From Ignavibacteriota bacterium (lineage in GTDB: Bacteria > Bacteroidota > Ignavibacteria > UBA10030 > UBA6906): DNA of 34,749 nt. The stretch covers positions 1 through 34,749 of the forward strand of contig PMJQ01000179.1 of the NCBI GenBank assembly GCA_003157485.1, in the 5' to 3' direction. The notes under the pieces are model-generated. The model ran no database searches. It was given only the letters and a program-made list of their open reading frames with translations, and had not been told where the DNA came from. The position numbers and the translations under genes are program-made. Of the stretch, positions 7,820 through 16,407 are shown one piece after another. Within the stretch, counting starts at the first letter, position 1. Every line of letters starts with the position of its first letter.

Positions 7820-8575
7820 TTATCTCGCCATCCATCCGCCGTCCACGACGAGAACGTGGCCGGTCACATAATCGGATGCGGCGGACGCGAGAAAGACCGC
7901 GGCGCCCTGCAGGTCCTCCGGAACCCCCCACCGCCCTGCGGGGATGCGTTCAAGTATCGCCCCGGAGCGGGCAGGATCCTCCCGGAGAGCCTTCGTGTTA
8001 TTTGTCGCCATATATCCCGGCGCGATGGCGTTGACGCCTATCCCCTCGGCGGCCCACTCATTGGCGAGCGCTTTTGTTATCTGCGCCACCGCGCCTTTGC
8101 TCGCGGCATACGACGGGACACGTATCCCTCCCTGAAACGCGAGGAGCGAGGCGATGTTGATGATCTTCCCGTACCGCCGTTTCCTCATGTCGCGCGCCGC
8201 GGCCTGCGCAAGGAAGAATACCGACCGTGCGTTCAGCGTCATCACGTCGTCCCAGTCCTTTTCGGTGAAATCCATTGCCGGCGTCCGGCGGATTATCCCG
8301 GCGTTGTTGACAAGGATGTCGACCTTCCCGAATTCCCGCACGGCCGCTTCCACCGCGAGCGCGGCGGACCCGCTCTGTGCAAGATCGAGCGTGAGGGAGA
8401 CCGCCCGCCGTCCCAGTGAACGGACCTCGTCCGCCACGGCTCCGCTCGCGACGTGATCGACAAGAAGGGCATCCGCACCTGCGGCGGCTAGTCCAAGCGT
8501 CATCCCCCGCCCCAGCCCTGTGCTCGCGCCGGTGATAAGCGCGGTCTTTCCCGAAAGGTCGAAGAGCGAAGTCAT
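7820..8575 (-). CDS. kduD: 2-dehydro-3-deoxy-D-gluconate 5-dehydrogenase (SDR)
   Basis: Reduces 2,5-diketo-3-deoxygluconate to KDG with NAD(P)H. The 251-residue short-chain dehydrogenase has TGASTGLG (15-22) for the dinucleotide, NNAG (90-93), and the catalytic S143, Y156 and K160. The KduD-type stretches EKDWDDVMTLN, FQGGIRVPSYAASKGA, NAIAPGYMATNN and RIPAGRWGVPEDL are all present, and the protein ends VDGGWMAR as in E. coli KduD. The ATG overlaps the uxaC stop by 4 nt (ATGA) and has GGAGG 9-10 nt upstream. Some SDRs of this kind in other bacteria act as fructuronate reductase, and no other such reductase is visible in the window, so a second role is possible. Confidence 0.95.
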   Translation of the reverse strand: MTSLFDLSGKTALITGASTGLGRGMTLGLAAAGADALLVDHVASGAVADEVRSLGRRAVSLTLDLAQSGSAALAVEAAVREFGKVDILVNNAGIIRRTPAMDFTEKDWDDVMTLNARSVFFLAQAAARDMRKRRYGKIINIASLLAFQGGIRVPSYAASKGAVAQITKALANEWAAEGIGVNAIAPGYMATNNTKALREDPARSGAILERIPAGRWGVPEDLQGAAVFLASAASDYVTGHVLVVDGGWMAR

Positions 8576-10056
8576 CGGTCCGGCCCTCCGGCGGCACGCG
8601 GCGCCGGCGAAGTTCTCCCCGGGACCCCCGTCACCGCTCCCCGGTCAGGAAACCTGAAATATCGTTTCGCGTTGAAGTAGCATATATCGCGCACAATGTC
8701 CCCGACGAGCCCGGTGTCGCCCGGGATGAGGCCCCGGGCCATGTCACCCCCGAGGAGGTTGCACAGCAACCGCCGGAAATACTCGTGACGGGGGTATGAG
8801 AGGAAGCTGCGTGAATCGGTCACCATCCCCACGAACTGGCCGAGGAGGCCCATGTTCGAAAGAGCGCCGATCTGACGGGTCATCCCGTCGGCCTGATCGA
8901 GGAACCACCATGCCGGTCCGTACTGGATTTTCCCGGGGATCCGGCCGTCCTGAAAATTCCCCGCCATCGTCGCAAATACTTCGTTGTCACGCGGGTTGAG
9001 ATTATAGAGGATCGTTCTTGCAAGCCGGTCCTCATTATCAAGCGAATCCAGAAATGCTGCCAGAGGCCGCGCCACTTCCGCGTCGCCGATGGAATCAAAC
9101 CCCGCATCCGGGCCGAGCGTCCGCATCATACGGGTATTCGTGTTCCTGAGCGCGCCGATGTGGAATTGTTGCACCCACCCCTTTTCCCAGTCCATCACCG
9201 CCAGCTCGCGGAGGATTGCGGACCGAAGGCCGGGGAGAGCAGCCGCGTCAGGGCGTTCCCCCTTGACGAGCCGCGCGAACGAGGATTCCACTCCCGCGGC
9301 AGAGTAACCATCGGCCACGACGCTTTCGATGCCGTGGTCCGAGAGCCTGCACCCGCGGGCGTGGAAATACTCGTGCCGCTGTCTCAGCGCGCCGATAAAA
9401 TCAGCGTATCGGAGGATCTCCATCCCGGAGGCTGATGCGAGTTCCCTGCAGAACCGGGCGAACACATCGGGGCGCTCGAGAGCCAGTCCCCTGTCCGGAC
9501 GGAACGTCGGAAGGACCTGCACGCCGAGCGAGGCGTCTCCCGCCAGAAACGCATGATGCTCCAGTGTGTCGACGGGGTCATCGGACGTGCAGACAACCTC
9601 GACGTTCATCTGCGCGAGTATCCCCCTGGCGGAGAATTCCGGTGAAGCGAGCTTTGCGTTGCACTCCTCCCAGATCTCCTTTGCCGTGGACGGCCCGAGA
9701 AGCCTGTCCGCCACCCCGAAAGGACGGCGCAACTCCATATGCGTCCAGTGGTACAGGGGGTTGCGGAGCGTCAGAGGAACGGTCGACGCCCATTTCTCGA
9801 ATTTTTCCCACTCTGTCGCGTTCCCCGTGATGAATCGTTCGTCGACACCGGATGCCCTCATCGCCCGCCACTTGTAGTGGTCCCCGGCAAGCCAGATCTG
9901 CGTCATTGTGGAGAACCGCCTGTCGCCGGCGATCTCCGCGGGGGGGAGATGGGAGTGATAATCGATTATCGGCAGGGGAGCGGCGTAACCGTGATAGAGC
10001 TCTTTCGCCTCCGGGGTTTCGAGGAGAAAATCATCGTCGATGAAGTGTCGTCCCAT
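8572..10056 (-). CDS. uxaC: Glucuronate/galacturonate isomerase
   Basis: Interconverts D-glucuronate and D-fructuronate, or D-galacturonate and D-tagaturonate, in the cytosol. From the ATG at 10,054-10,056 it is 494 residues (E. coli UxaC 470). The metal-binding DYHSHLPP motif (H34, H36) follows the opening FIDDDFLLETPEAKELYH. Other family blocks are DHYKWRAMRASGV, NPLYHWTHMELRRPFG, GWVQQFHIGALRNTN, and FVGMVTDSRSFLSYPRHEYFRR. The C-terminus carries about 20 extra residues rich in Pro/Ala/Arg past the usual end. The start lies 2 nt after the uxaE stop, so the pair is coupled. Confidence 0.96.
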   Translation of the reverse strand: MGRHFIDDDFLLETPEAKELYHGYAAPLPIIDYHSHLPPAEIAGDRRFSTMTQIWLAGDHYKWRAMRASGVDERFITGNATEWEKFEKWASTVPLTLRNPLYHWTHMELRRPFGVADRLLGPSTAKEIWEECNAKLASPEFSARGILAQMNVEVVCTSDDPVDTLEHHAFLAGDASLGVQVLPTFRPDRGLALERPDVFARFCRELASASGMEILRYADFIGALRQRHEYFHARGCRLSDHGIESVVADGYSAAGVESSFARLVKGERPDAAALPGLRSAILRELAVMDWEKGWVQQFHIGALRNTNTRMMRTLGPDAGFDSIGDAEVARPLAAFLDSLDNEDRLARTILYNLNPRDNEVFATMAGNFQDGRIPGKIQYGPAWWFLDQADGMTRQIGALSNMGLLGQFVGMVTDSRSFLSYPRHEYFRRLLCNLLGGDMARGLIPGDTGLVGDIVRDICYFNAKRYFRFPDRGAVTGVPGRTSPAPRAAGGPDR

Positions 10057-10058
10057 TC

Positions 10059-11321
10059 CTAGTCCGGGCCGTCCGTCCCCGCAAACAGCGGGCCGATATG
10101 ACGGCGATAGATGTTGTGAGTAACGTTCTCTCCCACGCTCAGGGCATGGCGCCGAAGAAGCCCGGTGAAATCCTCCCCCATCTCGGCGGCAACTTTGTAT
10201 CCGACGTGAACGAGCTGACGGAAGTCGGGATTGAACCGCGGCTGAGAAAGATCGTGACGCAGAGCCGAAGCGAACGCTTCCGCACTCCATGCGGCTGCCT
10301 CCGCGGGGGAGGGGAGATTCGCCCTGTCGATGCGTATCACCTGGAGGTACGGCGCGCAGAGTTCATCGAACCGCTTGAATGACCGTGCATAAATCTCGTT
10401 CGCGGTCCGGAGCCCCTCCCCTCCCGCCTCCGCCAGTCCGATGACCTCCTCCAGCCAGGTCGTCCCGGCGGTCTTCAGGTGGAGGCCGGCGTCGGATCTC
10501 CTTATCGCACCGTGCATGAGGGGATAGAGGGAGAACTTGTCGCTCCCGGTGTGGACGGAGAGTTTAAGGTCCTCTGGAAGATGAAATGTTCGGACCGCAA
10601 ATGCAACGACCGCCAGGTTCTGTTCGAATTCCCTTAGAAACACACCCCGGTCTCCGACGTAGTCGACCCCCTTGAGGAAGGCACCGGTGAATTTCGGCGC
10701 GATCGTCTGCACGGGTATCCCCTCCGCGGCAATCGCCCCCAGGATGAACAGGAGCTCCCCCGGCGATTGCGGGATATCCGATTCGTCGAGAGAGACCTCG
10801 GCGACAAACTCCTTTCCCCTCTTCTGTGAGACGATCCGCCTGTAGACGCGGCCCGCCTCCTTCACGGCACGGACATATCTCCCGGCAACGCCGCGGAGGA
10901 ACGGTTCATCCGCAACGATCGGTTGATCGATTCCGGGAATTCGGAGGGTCCCGGCCAGCGGCGCCATCGAACCGAGGAACGACGTGACGGCGTCCGATTC
11001 CGGGAGGAGGCCGATTTCGTCGGCAACGTCGATTGTAAAGAAGTCACAGGGTTCGATGAACCTGTCCACTGTCCGAGCGCCGATATGGTCCGCATCCACG
11101 TAATACGGCCCCCTCCACCGGAGATCTCTGACCGCCAAGTCCGCTTCGCGCCGGGTATCGCCGGGCACTGTTCCGACGATCCCGTGCTCACGGTTGGATT
11201 TGTTCCAGACGGGCGTGACCTGCACTCCGCGCTCCTCTGCCATTATCACCGCCCGGAGCTGCGGGACTCCCTGAAGACCGAACCGGTCTCCGATTCCCAT
11301 GGAATATTTACCAAGCTTCAT
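10059..11321 (-). CDS. uxaE: D-tagaturonate/D-fructuronate epimerase, UxaE-like
   Basis: The UxaE family (first characterised in Thermotoga maritima) epimerises tagaturonate to fructuronate, sending galacturonate into the glucuronate branch without a tagaturonate reductase and altronate dehydratase. The 420-residue form begins MKLGKYSMGIGDRFG; the GxGDR segment, YVDADHIG (74-81), FFTIDVADEIG (94-104), and later SVHTGSDKFSLYPLMHG and LVHVGYKVAAEMG resemble this family. Gene order uxaE-uxaC, 2 nt apart, supports the call. The ATG at 11,319-11,321 lacks a good Shine-Dalgarno; an in-frame TTG at 11,429 would add 36 residues of unconvincing sequence. Family recognition is from remembered sequence similarity, so a profile search would be the check. 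Confidence 0.85.
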   Translation of the reverse strand: MKLGKYSMGIGDRFGLQGVPQLRAVIMAEERGVQVTPVWNKSNREHGIVGTVPGDTRREADLAVRDLRWRGPYYVDADHIGARTVDRFIEPCDFFTIDVADEIGLLPESDAVTSFLGSMAPLAGTLRIPGIDQPIVADEPFLRGVAGRYVRAVKEAGRVYRRIVSQKRGKEFVAEVSLDESDIPQSPGELLFILGAIAAEGIPVQTIAPKFTGAFLKGVDYVGDRGVFLREFEQNLAVVAFAVRTFHLPEDLKLSVHTGSDKFSLYPLMHGAIRRSDAGLHLKTAGTTWLEEVIGLAEAGGEGLRTANEIYARSFKRFDELCAPYLQVIRIDRANLPSPAEAAAWSAEAFASALRHDLSQPRFNPDFRQLVHVGYKVAAEMGEDFTGLLRRHALSVGENVTHNIYRRHIGPLFAGTDGPD

Positions 11322-11627
11322 ATGCGCGTGACTGAATGGTTCGTAGCCTGACGTCGCAGCCGGTCGACATTGAATGAGATGGTTGAGGAGAGAGCCGTAC
11401 CCGGTTAAAACTAACGTTGACCCCGCCAAGAATCAACCGGTTTCCATCCCACCCGCGAAACAGTCACAATTTCACTGAATTCCCATGGTTTGCGATGGTT
11501 TGCGATGAAGAATTCAGTAGATTGCACACCTGGGGCCGGACAGCTCCCCTTCGACACCCCTCTTCGATCGGGCAGAACATCTCCCGGTTCAGCCGCGCAT
11601 AACGACATGTCCAAGAAAGGAACCGCC
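11322..11627. promoter_or_regulatory. Divergent control region between uxaE and the GH78 gene
   Basis: This 306-bp gap separates the minus-strand uronate operon from the plus-strand rhamnosidase. It holds a perfect 9-bp inverted repeat, ACTGAATTC (11,474-11,482) and GAATTCAGT (11,510-11,518). The spacer contains two adjacent copies of ATGGTTTGCG (11,485-11,494 and 11,495-11,504). A smaller inverted repeat, GTTGA (11,416-11,420) with TCAAC (11,433-11,437), lies nearer uxaE. No convincing sigma70 pair was found for GH78; a weak minus-strand TTGATT-N17-TAGTTT overlaps the smaller repeat. Shared control of rhamnose release and uronate use from here is likely but inferred. Confidence 0.5.
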
Positions 11628-14417
11628 ATGTCCAGGAACTTCCTGATACTCCTCCCTGTCACGCTCCTCGCCGTACACCTTCATGCGCTCTGCGCAGGAA
11701 CCCCGGCAAAGGAAAGTGCATCAGCAATGAGGATTGTCCATCTCACGTGTGAGGGGCTGACCGACCCACGCGGGATCGATGCAGGCACACCGAGGCTGAG
11801 CTGGCAGATGGAGTCGGACGCACGCGGGGAGAAGCAGCTCGCATACCAGGTGATCGTCTCAAGCCGGCCGGATTTCCTCCCGGGAGACCGGGGAGATCTC
11901 TGGAATTCGGGGAAAGTGGAATCAGAGGTCTCGGTCAACCTCCCCTATGGTGGGCGTCCCCTGGAGTCAGGAACGTTCTGCTTCTGGAAAGTCCGGATCT
12001 GGGACCTCAAGGGGGAGCCGACCGCATGGAGCGCTCCTGCCTCGTGGTCCATGGGGCCCCTTTCGCCAGGAGACTGGAAGGGAAAATGGATAGGACTGGA
12101 CGCCGTGCAGCCGCCCAAGGAATCGGGCGGGAAAGAGGACAGGCGTCTGCCGGCACGATGGCTGCGCAGGGAATTCGACGCCTCAAAGACGATTGTGCGG
12201 GGGACTGCATATATCTGCGGGCTGGGGCTATCAGAGCTCTACATCAACGGGCAGAAAGCCGGGGACGACGTCCTCTCCCCCGCTCTCAGCCAGTATCCGA
12301 AGCGCGAGTATTACGTAACGCACGACGTGACCTCTCTGCTCAAGCGGGGACGGAATGCGGTCGGCGTGGTGCTCGGGAACGGCCGATTTTACGCGCCGAG
12401 AATTACCGAACCGACGCTTACGCAGTCGTTCGGCTACCCTAAGCTCATGTTCCGGCTTCACATCGAGTTCAATGACGGGACCACCGCCGACGTCGTCAGC
12501 GACGGATCATGGAAACTCACGACGGCAGGCCCGATCAGGGCCAACAATGAGTATGACGGGGAGGAATACGACGCGCGGACGGAGCTCGCAGGATGGGCGT
12601 CCCCCGGATATGACGATGCCGGCTGGGAGCCGGCGCGTGAGGTCGCGTCCCCCGGCGGAGCTCTCCGGTCACAGATGATCGAGCCCATCCGCGTGACAGG
12701 AACGCTGAACCCGGTATCGATAGCGGAACTGCATCCGGGCGTGTTCATCGTTGATATGGGGCAGAACATGGTCGGGTGGTGCAGAATTCATGTGAACGGG
12801 CCGAGAGGAACGCGCATTGCACTGCGGCACGCGGAAACGCTCAAACCTGACGGAACACTGTACCTCGACAACCTGCGGGGAGCAATTGTGACCGACACTT
12901 ACACGCTCAGGGGGGACGGACCCGAGACGTATGAGCCGCGGTTTACGTACCACGGATTCCGGTACGTCGAAGTCACGGGTTTCCCCGGACGGCCGGGGCC
13001 CGGCGCCATCGAGGGGAGAGTCGTGAATGACGACGTCAAAAGCGCGGGGGAATTCACCTGTTCGCAGCCCGTGATCAACCGGACATACAGGAACATCGCG
13101 TGGGGAGTGCGGGGCAACTACAGAAGCATGCCGACGGACTGCCCGCAGAGGGATGAGCGCCAGGGCTGGCTCGGTGACCGCTCCGCCGAGTCCCGTGGAG
13201 AAACGTATCTTTTCCGCGTGAACGCGCTCTACGCGAAATGGCTTCAGGACATGGAGGACGAACAGAAGGAGAACGGGAGCGTGAGCGACGTCTGTCCCTC
13301 CTACTGGCCTCTCTACAATGACGACGTCACGTGGCCGAGCAGCACCGTGATCATTCCTGACGCACTCCGCGATCAGTACGGAGACGAAGAGATCATACGG
13401 AGGCATTATCCGGGCATGGTGAAATGGATCGACCATATGAGGTCCTTCGTCACCGACGGGGTGATCACGAAAGACAGTTACGGCGACTGGTGCGTCCCCC
13501 CCGAAGACCCGAAACTGATCCATTCGAACGACCCGATGCGCAAAACCGCGCCGGGAATACTCGCGACGTCCTACTTTTACTACGACCTCCGCCTCATGGC
13601 GCGTTATGCGGCGATCGCAGGGTACGCTCCGGAGGGCAAACGGTTCGATGATCTGGCCCTGCTGCTGCGGCAGGGGCTCAACAGAACCTACTTCAACGAC
13701 AGCCTCGGCTACTACGACAACGGCTCGCAGACCTCATGCGTGCTTCCGCTGGCCTTCGGCATGGTCCCTCCGGCTGCGCGTGAGCGCGTCTTCGGTCATC
13801 TCACATGGAAGATCACGCACGAGACCAACGGACACATCGGCACAGGGCTCGTCGGCGGGCAGTGGCTCAACCGCGTCCTGTCGGACAACGGGCGGCCGGA
13901 TATCGTCTACAGATTCGCGACGGACACGACGTATCCGGGCTGGGGATATATGGCGGCGAAAGGCGCCACGACAATCTGGGAACTCTGGAACGGGGACCGC
14001 GCTGACCCTGCAATGAACTCCGGCAATCACGTGATGCTCGTGGGCGACTTCGTCCTCTGGCTGTTCGAAGATATTGCAGGAATCAGGCCGGATCCCGCGC
14101 GACCGGGGTTCAAACACATTCTGATGCACCCCACCCCCGTCGGTGACCTTACGGCGGTCCGGGGTACCCATGAATCTCCTTACGGCCGAATCGTAAGCGA
14201 CTGGAAGCTGGAGAACGGAGCGTTTGAGTGGACGATCGGAGTCCCCGTCAATTCCACCGCAACGATTTACGTTCCCGCGCAATCCCCGGATGCCGTTACG
14301 GAGGGGGGGAATGCGGCCCGCAATTCGGACGGCGTTACCTATGTCAAGGAGGAAAACGGATACGCGGTATTCGAGATTGCGCCCGGATCGTACAAATTCC
14401 GGTCTTTGACTCACTAA
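11628..14417 (+). CDS. Exported alpha-L-rhamnosidase, GH78
   Basis: Cleaves terminal alpha-L-rhamnose from oligo- or polysaccharides outside the cytoplasm. The start ATG at 11,628 has AAAGGA 6 nt upstream and opens a signal peptide (SRNFLILLPVTLLAVHLHALCA), giving 929 residues. Order of domains: an N-terminal beta-sandwich (about 30-150); the Bac_rhamnosid_N carbohydrate-binding fold (about 150-330, with RWLRREFD, GLSELYINGQKAGDDVLSP and NAVGVVLGNGRFY); a further beta domain; the (alpha/alpha)6 catalytic barrel (about 450-800) with DCPQRDERQGWLGD, where E510 is the presumed general acid, and TIWELWNGD, where E785 is the presumed base; and a C-terminal beta-sandwich. All three inverting-GH78 signatures are intact. 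The gene stands alone, divergent from the uronate operon; released rhamnose would enter by RhaT. Confidence 0.95.
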   Translation: MSRNFLILLPVTLLAVHLHALCAGTPAKESASAMRIVHLTCEGLTDPRGIDAGTPRLSWQMESDARGEKQLAYQVIVSSRPDFLPGDRGDLWNSGKVESEVSVNLPYGGRPLESGTFCFWKVRIWDLKGEPTAWSAPASWSMGPLSPGDWKGKWIGLDAVQPPKESGGKEDRRLPARWLRREFDASKTIVRGTAYICGLGLSELYINGQKAGDDVLSPALSQYPKREYYVTHDVTSLLKRGRNAVGVVLGNGRFYAPRITEPTLTQSFGYPKLMFRLHIEFNDGTTADVVSDGSWKLTTAGPIRANNEYDGEEYDARTELAGWASPGYDDAGWEPAREVASPGGALRSQMIEPIRVTGTLNPVSIAELHPGVFIVDMGQNMVGWCRIHVNGPRGTRIALRHAETLKPDGTLYLDNLRGAIVTDTYTLRGDGPETYEPRFTYHGFRYVEVTGFPGRPGPGAIEGRVVNDDVKSAGEFTCSQPVINRTYRNIAWGVRGNYRSMPTDCPQRDERQGWLGDRSAESRGETYLFRVNALYAKWLQDMEDEQKENGSVSDVCPSYWPLYNDDVTWPSSTVIIPDALRDQYGDEEIIRRHYPGMVKWIDHMRSFVTDGVITKDSYGDWCVPPEDPKLIHSNDPMRKTAPGILATSYFYYDLRLMARYAAIAGYAPEGKRFDDLALLLRQGLNRTYFNDSLGYYDNGSQTSCVLPLAFGMVPPAARERVFGHLTWKITHETNGHIGTGLVGGQWLNRVLSDNGRPDIVYRFATDTTYPGWGYMAAKGATTIWELWNGDRADPAMNSGNHVMLVGDFVLWLFEDIAGIRPDPARPGFKHILMHPTPVGDLTAVRGTHESPYGRIVSDWKLENGAFEWTIGVPVNSTATIYVPAQSPDAVTEGGNAARNSDGVTYVKEENGYAVFEIAPGSYKFRSLTH

Positions 14418-14520
14418 AAAATATATAAAGAAGTATAGGAAAGATGTAAAGCGGGGAATCCGGCGGATCGGAACAGACCCTGAAGGGACCGGTATTGGAA
14501 TGACCGGAACCCGGGAGGCA

Positions 14521-14549
14521 TTGACAATGTTCCTTTCGTAGTGTACATT
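14521..14549 (+). promoter_or_regulatory. Candidate sigma70 promoter of the efflux cluster
   Basis: TTGACA (14,521-14,526), 17 nt, TACATT (14,544-14,549). It lies 42 nt before the start of the small exported protein and about 100 nt after the GH78 stop. The -10 hexamer TACATT recurs before two other operons in this window (17,574 and 22,841). Confidence 0.55.
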
Positions 14550-14590
14550 CATCCATCTATGGCTCTGTTCCTGTCAATCAAGACCCCACG

Positions 14591-14965
14591 ATGAACCGAT
14601 TCGTCACACGCAAATCGCACCTGTTCCTTTTCGTTGCGTGGGCTTTTGCGGCAACGCTCTTTGCCGATGCTGCAAACCTCGACGACATCTTTTCGTCGAA
14701 CTACGTCATTCACGACGATGATGACGCGTGGGGTCCCCCACCCCCCATCCCGGTTCACGATTGCGGGTCGCCACAATCTCAGGGGAAGACCCCGCCCGCT
14801 CCGGTCCGTCTCATACTCGACCAGGACAGCCCGTCGCTTGCGGCGGAGTACGACGCGTCTTCGCTTGTTGCACATTCTATGCTCTCCGGCGAAAAAGCAG
14901 TCTCATACGAGATGGTGTTTGCTGTCAACGCGCTCCACATCAAATTCCGCTCGCTCCTCATTTAG
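14591..14965 (+). CDS. Small exported protein of unknown function, first in the efflux cluster
   Basis: A 124-residue ORF I do not recognise. It begins with a positively charged start and hydrophobic stretch (residues about 10-27, ending FADAA), a plausible signal peptide. The next part contains HDDDDAWGPPPPIPVHDC, an acidic, His-, Cys- and Pro-rich segment that could bind metal. A promoter-like pair lies 42 nt upstream and the czcC-like gene follows after 145 nt. In several metal-efflux loci a small periplasmic protein precedes the pump genes, so a metal-binding or sensing role is conceivable. No Shine-Dalgarno is clear, and the C-terminal half looks unremarkable. Coding status is likely but not certain. 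Confidence 0.5.
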   Translation: MNRFVTRKSHLFLFVAWAFAATLFADAANLDDIFSSNYVIHDDDDAWGPPPPIPVHDCGSPQSQGKTPPAPVRLILDQDSPSLAAEYDASSLVAHSMLSGEKAVSYEMVFAVNALHIKFRSLLI

Positions 14966-15054
14966 CCTCCGCCTCTCCTCACAGGTTTCTCCCATGCACG
15001 CGCCCGTTTTTTGATCGGTCGCGCAGTCACATGCGCCTTTGACGCTCGTGTGCG

Positions 15055-15069
15055 CGTGCGCGGCGCACG
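15055..15069. repeat. GC-rich hairpin upstream of the czcC-like gene
   Basis: CGTGCG (15,055-15,060), loop CGG, CGCACG (15,064-15,069), embedded in an alternating purine-pyrimidine stretch from about 15,048. It lies 41 nt before the channel gene. No T-run follows, so it is not an obvious terminator; a regulatory or mRNA-processing role is possible. Confidence 0.3.
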
Positions 15070-15110
15070 AATACCCGTACGTTTGTCGACAATCGAGAGA
15101 GACTCCTCCT

Positions 15111-16394
15111 ATGCGTCGCATCCTTTTGGTGATGTGGTCGCTGTCCATGCTTGCACGCGCCGCTGCTCTGGCACAGCCGGACACGATCCGCATCACGCTA
15201 GACGAGGCAGAAAGACGGTTCCTCCGGAACAACCTGCAGCTCCTTGCCGCCCGGTACAATATCGGCGCCGCAGAGGCAGCCGTTACGCAGGCCAGGCTCT
15301 GGTCGAATCCGAACATACAGATCGAACAGAACGTCTACAACCAGTTCACGAGACGCTACTTCGATTTCACGAAAGAAGGAAACACCGAGGTCCAGCTCCA
15401 GCAGCTCTTCCTTCTCGCCGGGAAGAGAGACAAACAGATCACGCTCGCGGAGATCAACGCCCGGCGGACGGAGCACGGTTTCTACGATCTGCTCCGTGCG
15501 ATCCGACTGGAGCTCAGGTCCGACATGTATGATCTCTATTTCCTTCAGCGTTCGATCTCGTTCTACGACGAAAGCAGCAGGGTCATTCGCAATACCGTCG
15601 CGTCGGTCGAGCACGTGTATGAGAAGCGTTCGGTTCTCCTGGCTGACGTTCTCCGGCTCAAGGCACTCCTGTTCTCCCTTGAGAATGAGCGGCTGGGGCT
15701 GATGAACCAGATCGCCGACATCGAAGGCGATCTCCACACGCTTCTGCGGGACACAACCCGGACGATGGAATACTACGTCCCGGTGATCCGAGAGGAATCC
15801 CTTGACAGCATGGTTGTCGATTCCCTGGGTCTCACCCCGCTCATTGCCCTTGCAAAGGAGCAGCGGCCGGATTTCAGGATCGCCGACGCCAACGTCCGGT
15901 TCGAGGAAACGAACCTCTCCCTTCAGCGCGCCATGGCGGTCCCGGACGTCACGGTGGGAGGACGATGGTCCAGAGCCGGGAGCTACATTCCCGAGTACTT
16001 CGCTCTCACCGTGGCCGTCGATCTCCCGCTGTTCAACCGCAATCAGGGGAACATCCTGGTATCGGAAAAGACGCTGGAGGCAAACAGGGCCCTCCGGGAG
16101 AACGCCGAGAGGACGGTCGAAAAAGAAGTGACGGTCTCATTCCAGAAGGCGCTTCAGACTGACAGGCTCTACCGGTCATTCGACAGGAAATTCCCAGGCG
16201 ACTACAGGACGCTCGTCGACGGGATGGTCCAGAATTATCTGAAGCGGAACATGACGCTCATCGAGTTCACGGATTTCTACGAATCGTACCGGACGGCGAT
16301 GCTGCAGATCAACCAGCTGCAGGATGACCGCGCGGATGCTTTTGAGACCCTGAATTACGCCACGGGGACCGATCTTTACAATCAGACACCATGA
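15111..16394 (+). CDS. TolC-family outer-membrane efflux channel, CzcC/CusC-like
   Basis: Outer-membrane exit duct of a heavy-metal RND system. From the ATG at 15,111 it has 427 residues with a signal peptide (RRILLVMWSLSMLARAAALAQ). Two outer-membrane efflux protein repeats follow, with long alpha-helical coiled-coil stretches. Typical family segments include ITLDEAERRFLRNNLQLLAARYNIGAAEAAVTQARLWSNPNI, then VQLQQLFLLAGKRDKQI, and in the second half PDVTVGGRWSRAGSYIPEYFALTVAVDLPLFNRNQGNI. It lacks an N-terminal lipobox, as is common for CzcC-like proteins of FCB bacteria. The adaptor gene follows after 13 nt. Confidence 0.93.
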   Translation: MRRILLVMWSLSMLARAAALAQPDTIRITLDEAERRFLRNNLQLLAARYNIGAAEAAVTQARLWSNPNIQIEQNVYNQFTRRYFDFTKEGNTEVQLQQLFLLAGKRDKQITLAEINARRTEHGFYDLLRAIRLELRSDMYDLYFLQRSISFYDESSRVIRNTVASVEHVYEKRSVLLADVLRLKALLFSLENERLGLMNQIADIEGDLHTLLRDTTRTMEYYVPVIREESLDSMVVDSLGLTPLIALAKEQRPDFRIADANVRFEETNLSLQRAMAVPDVTVGGRWSRAGSYIPEYFALTVAVDLPLFNRNQGNILVSEKTLEANRALRENAERTVEKEVTVSFQKALQTDRLYRSFDRKFPGDYRTLVDGMVQNYLKRNMTLIEFTDFYESYRTAMLQINQLQDDRADAFETLNYATGTDLYNQTP

Positions 16395-16407
16395 TTACGG
16401 AGCAATT

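Noticed and set aside
10059-11429. Longer uxaE from the TTG at 11,427-11,429
   Set aside because: The added 36 residues show no family similarity and would cover part of the divergent control region; the ATG at 11,321 begins the conserved KYSMGIGDRFG segment.
12669-13523. 284-codon minus-strand open frame inside GH78
   Set aside because: Lies opposite the GH78 catalytic domain with its signature residues; shadow frame.
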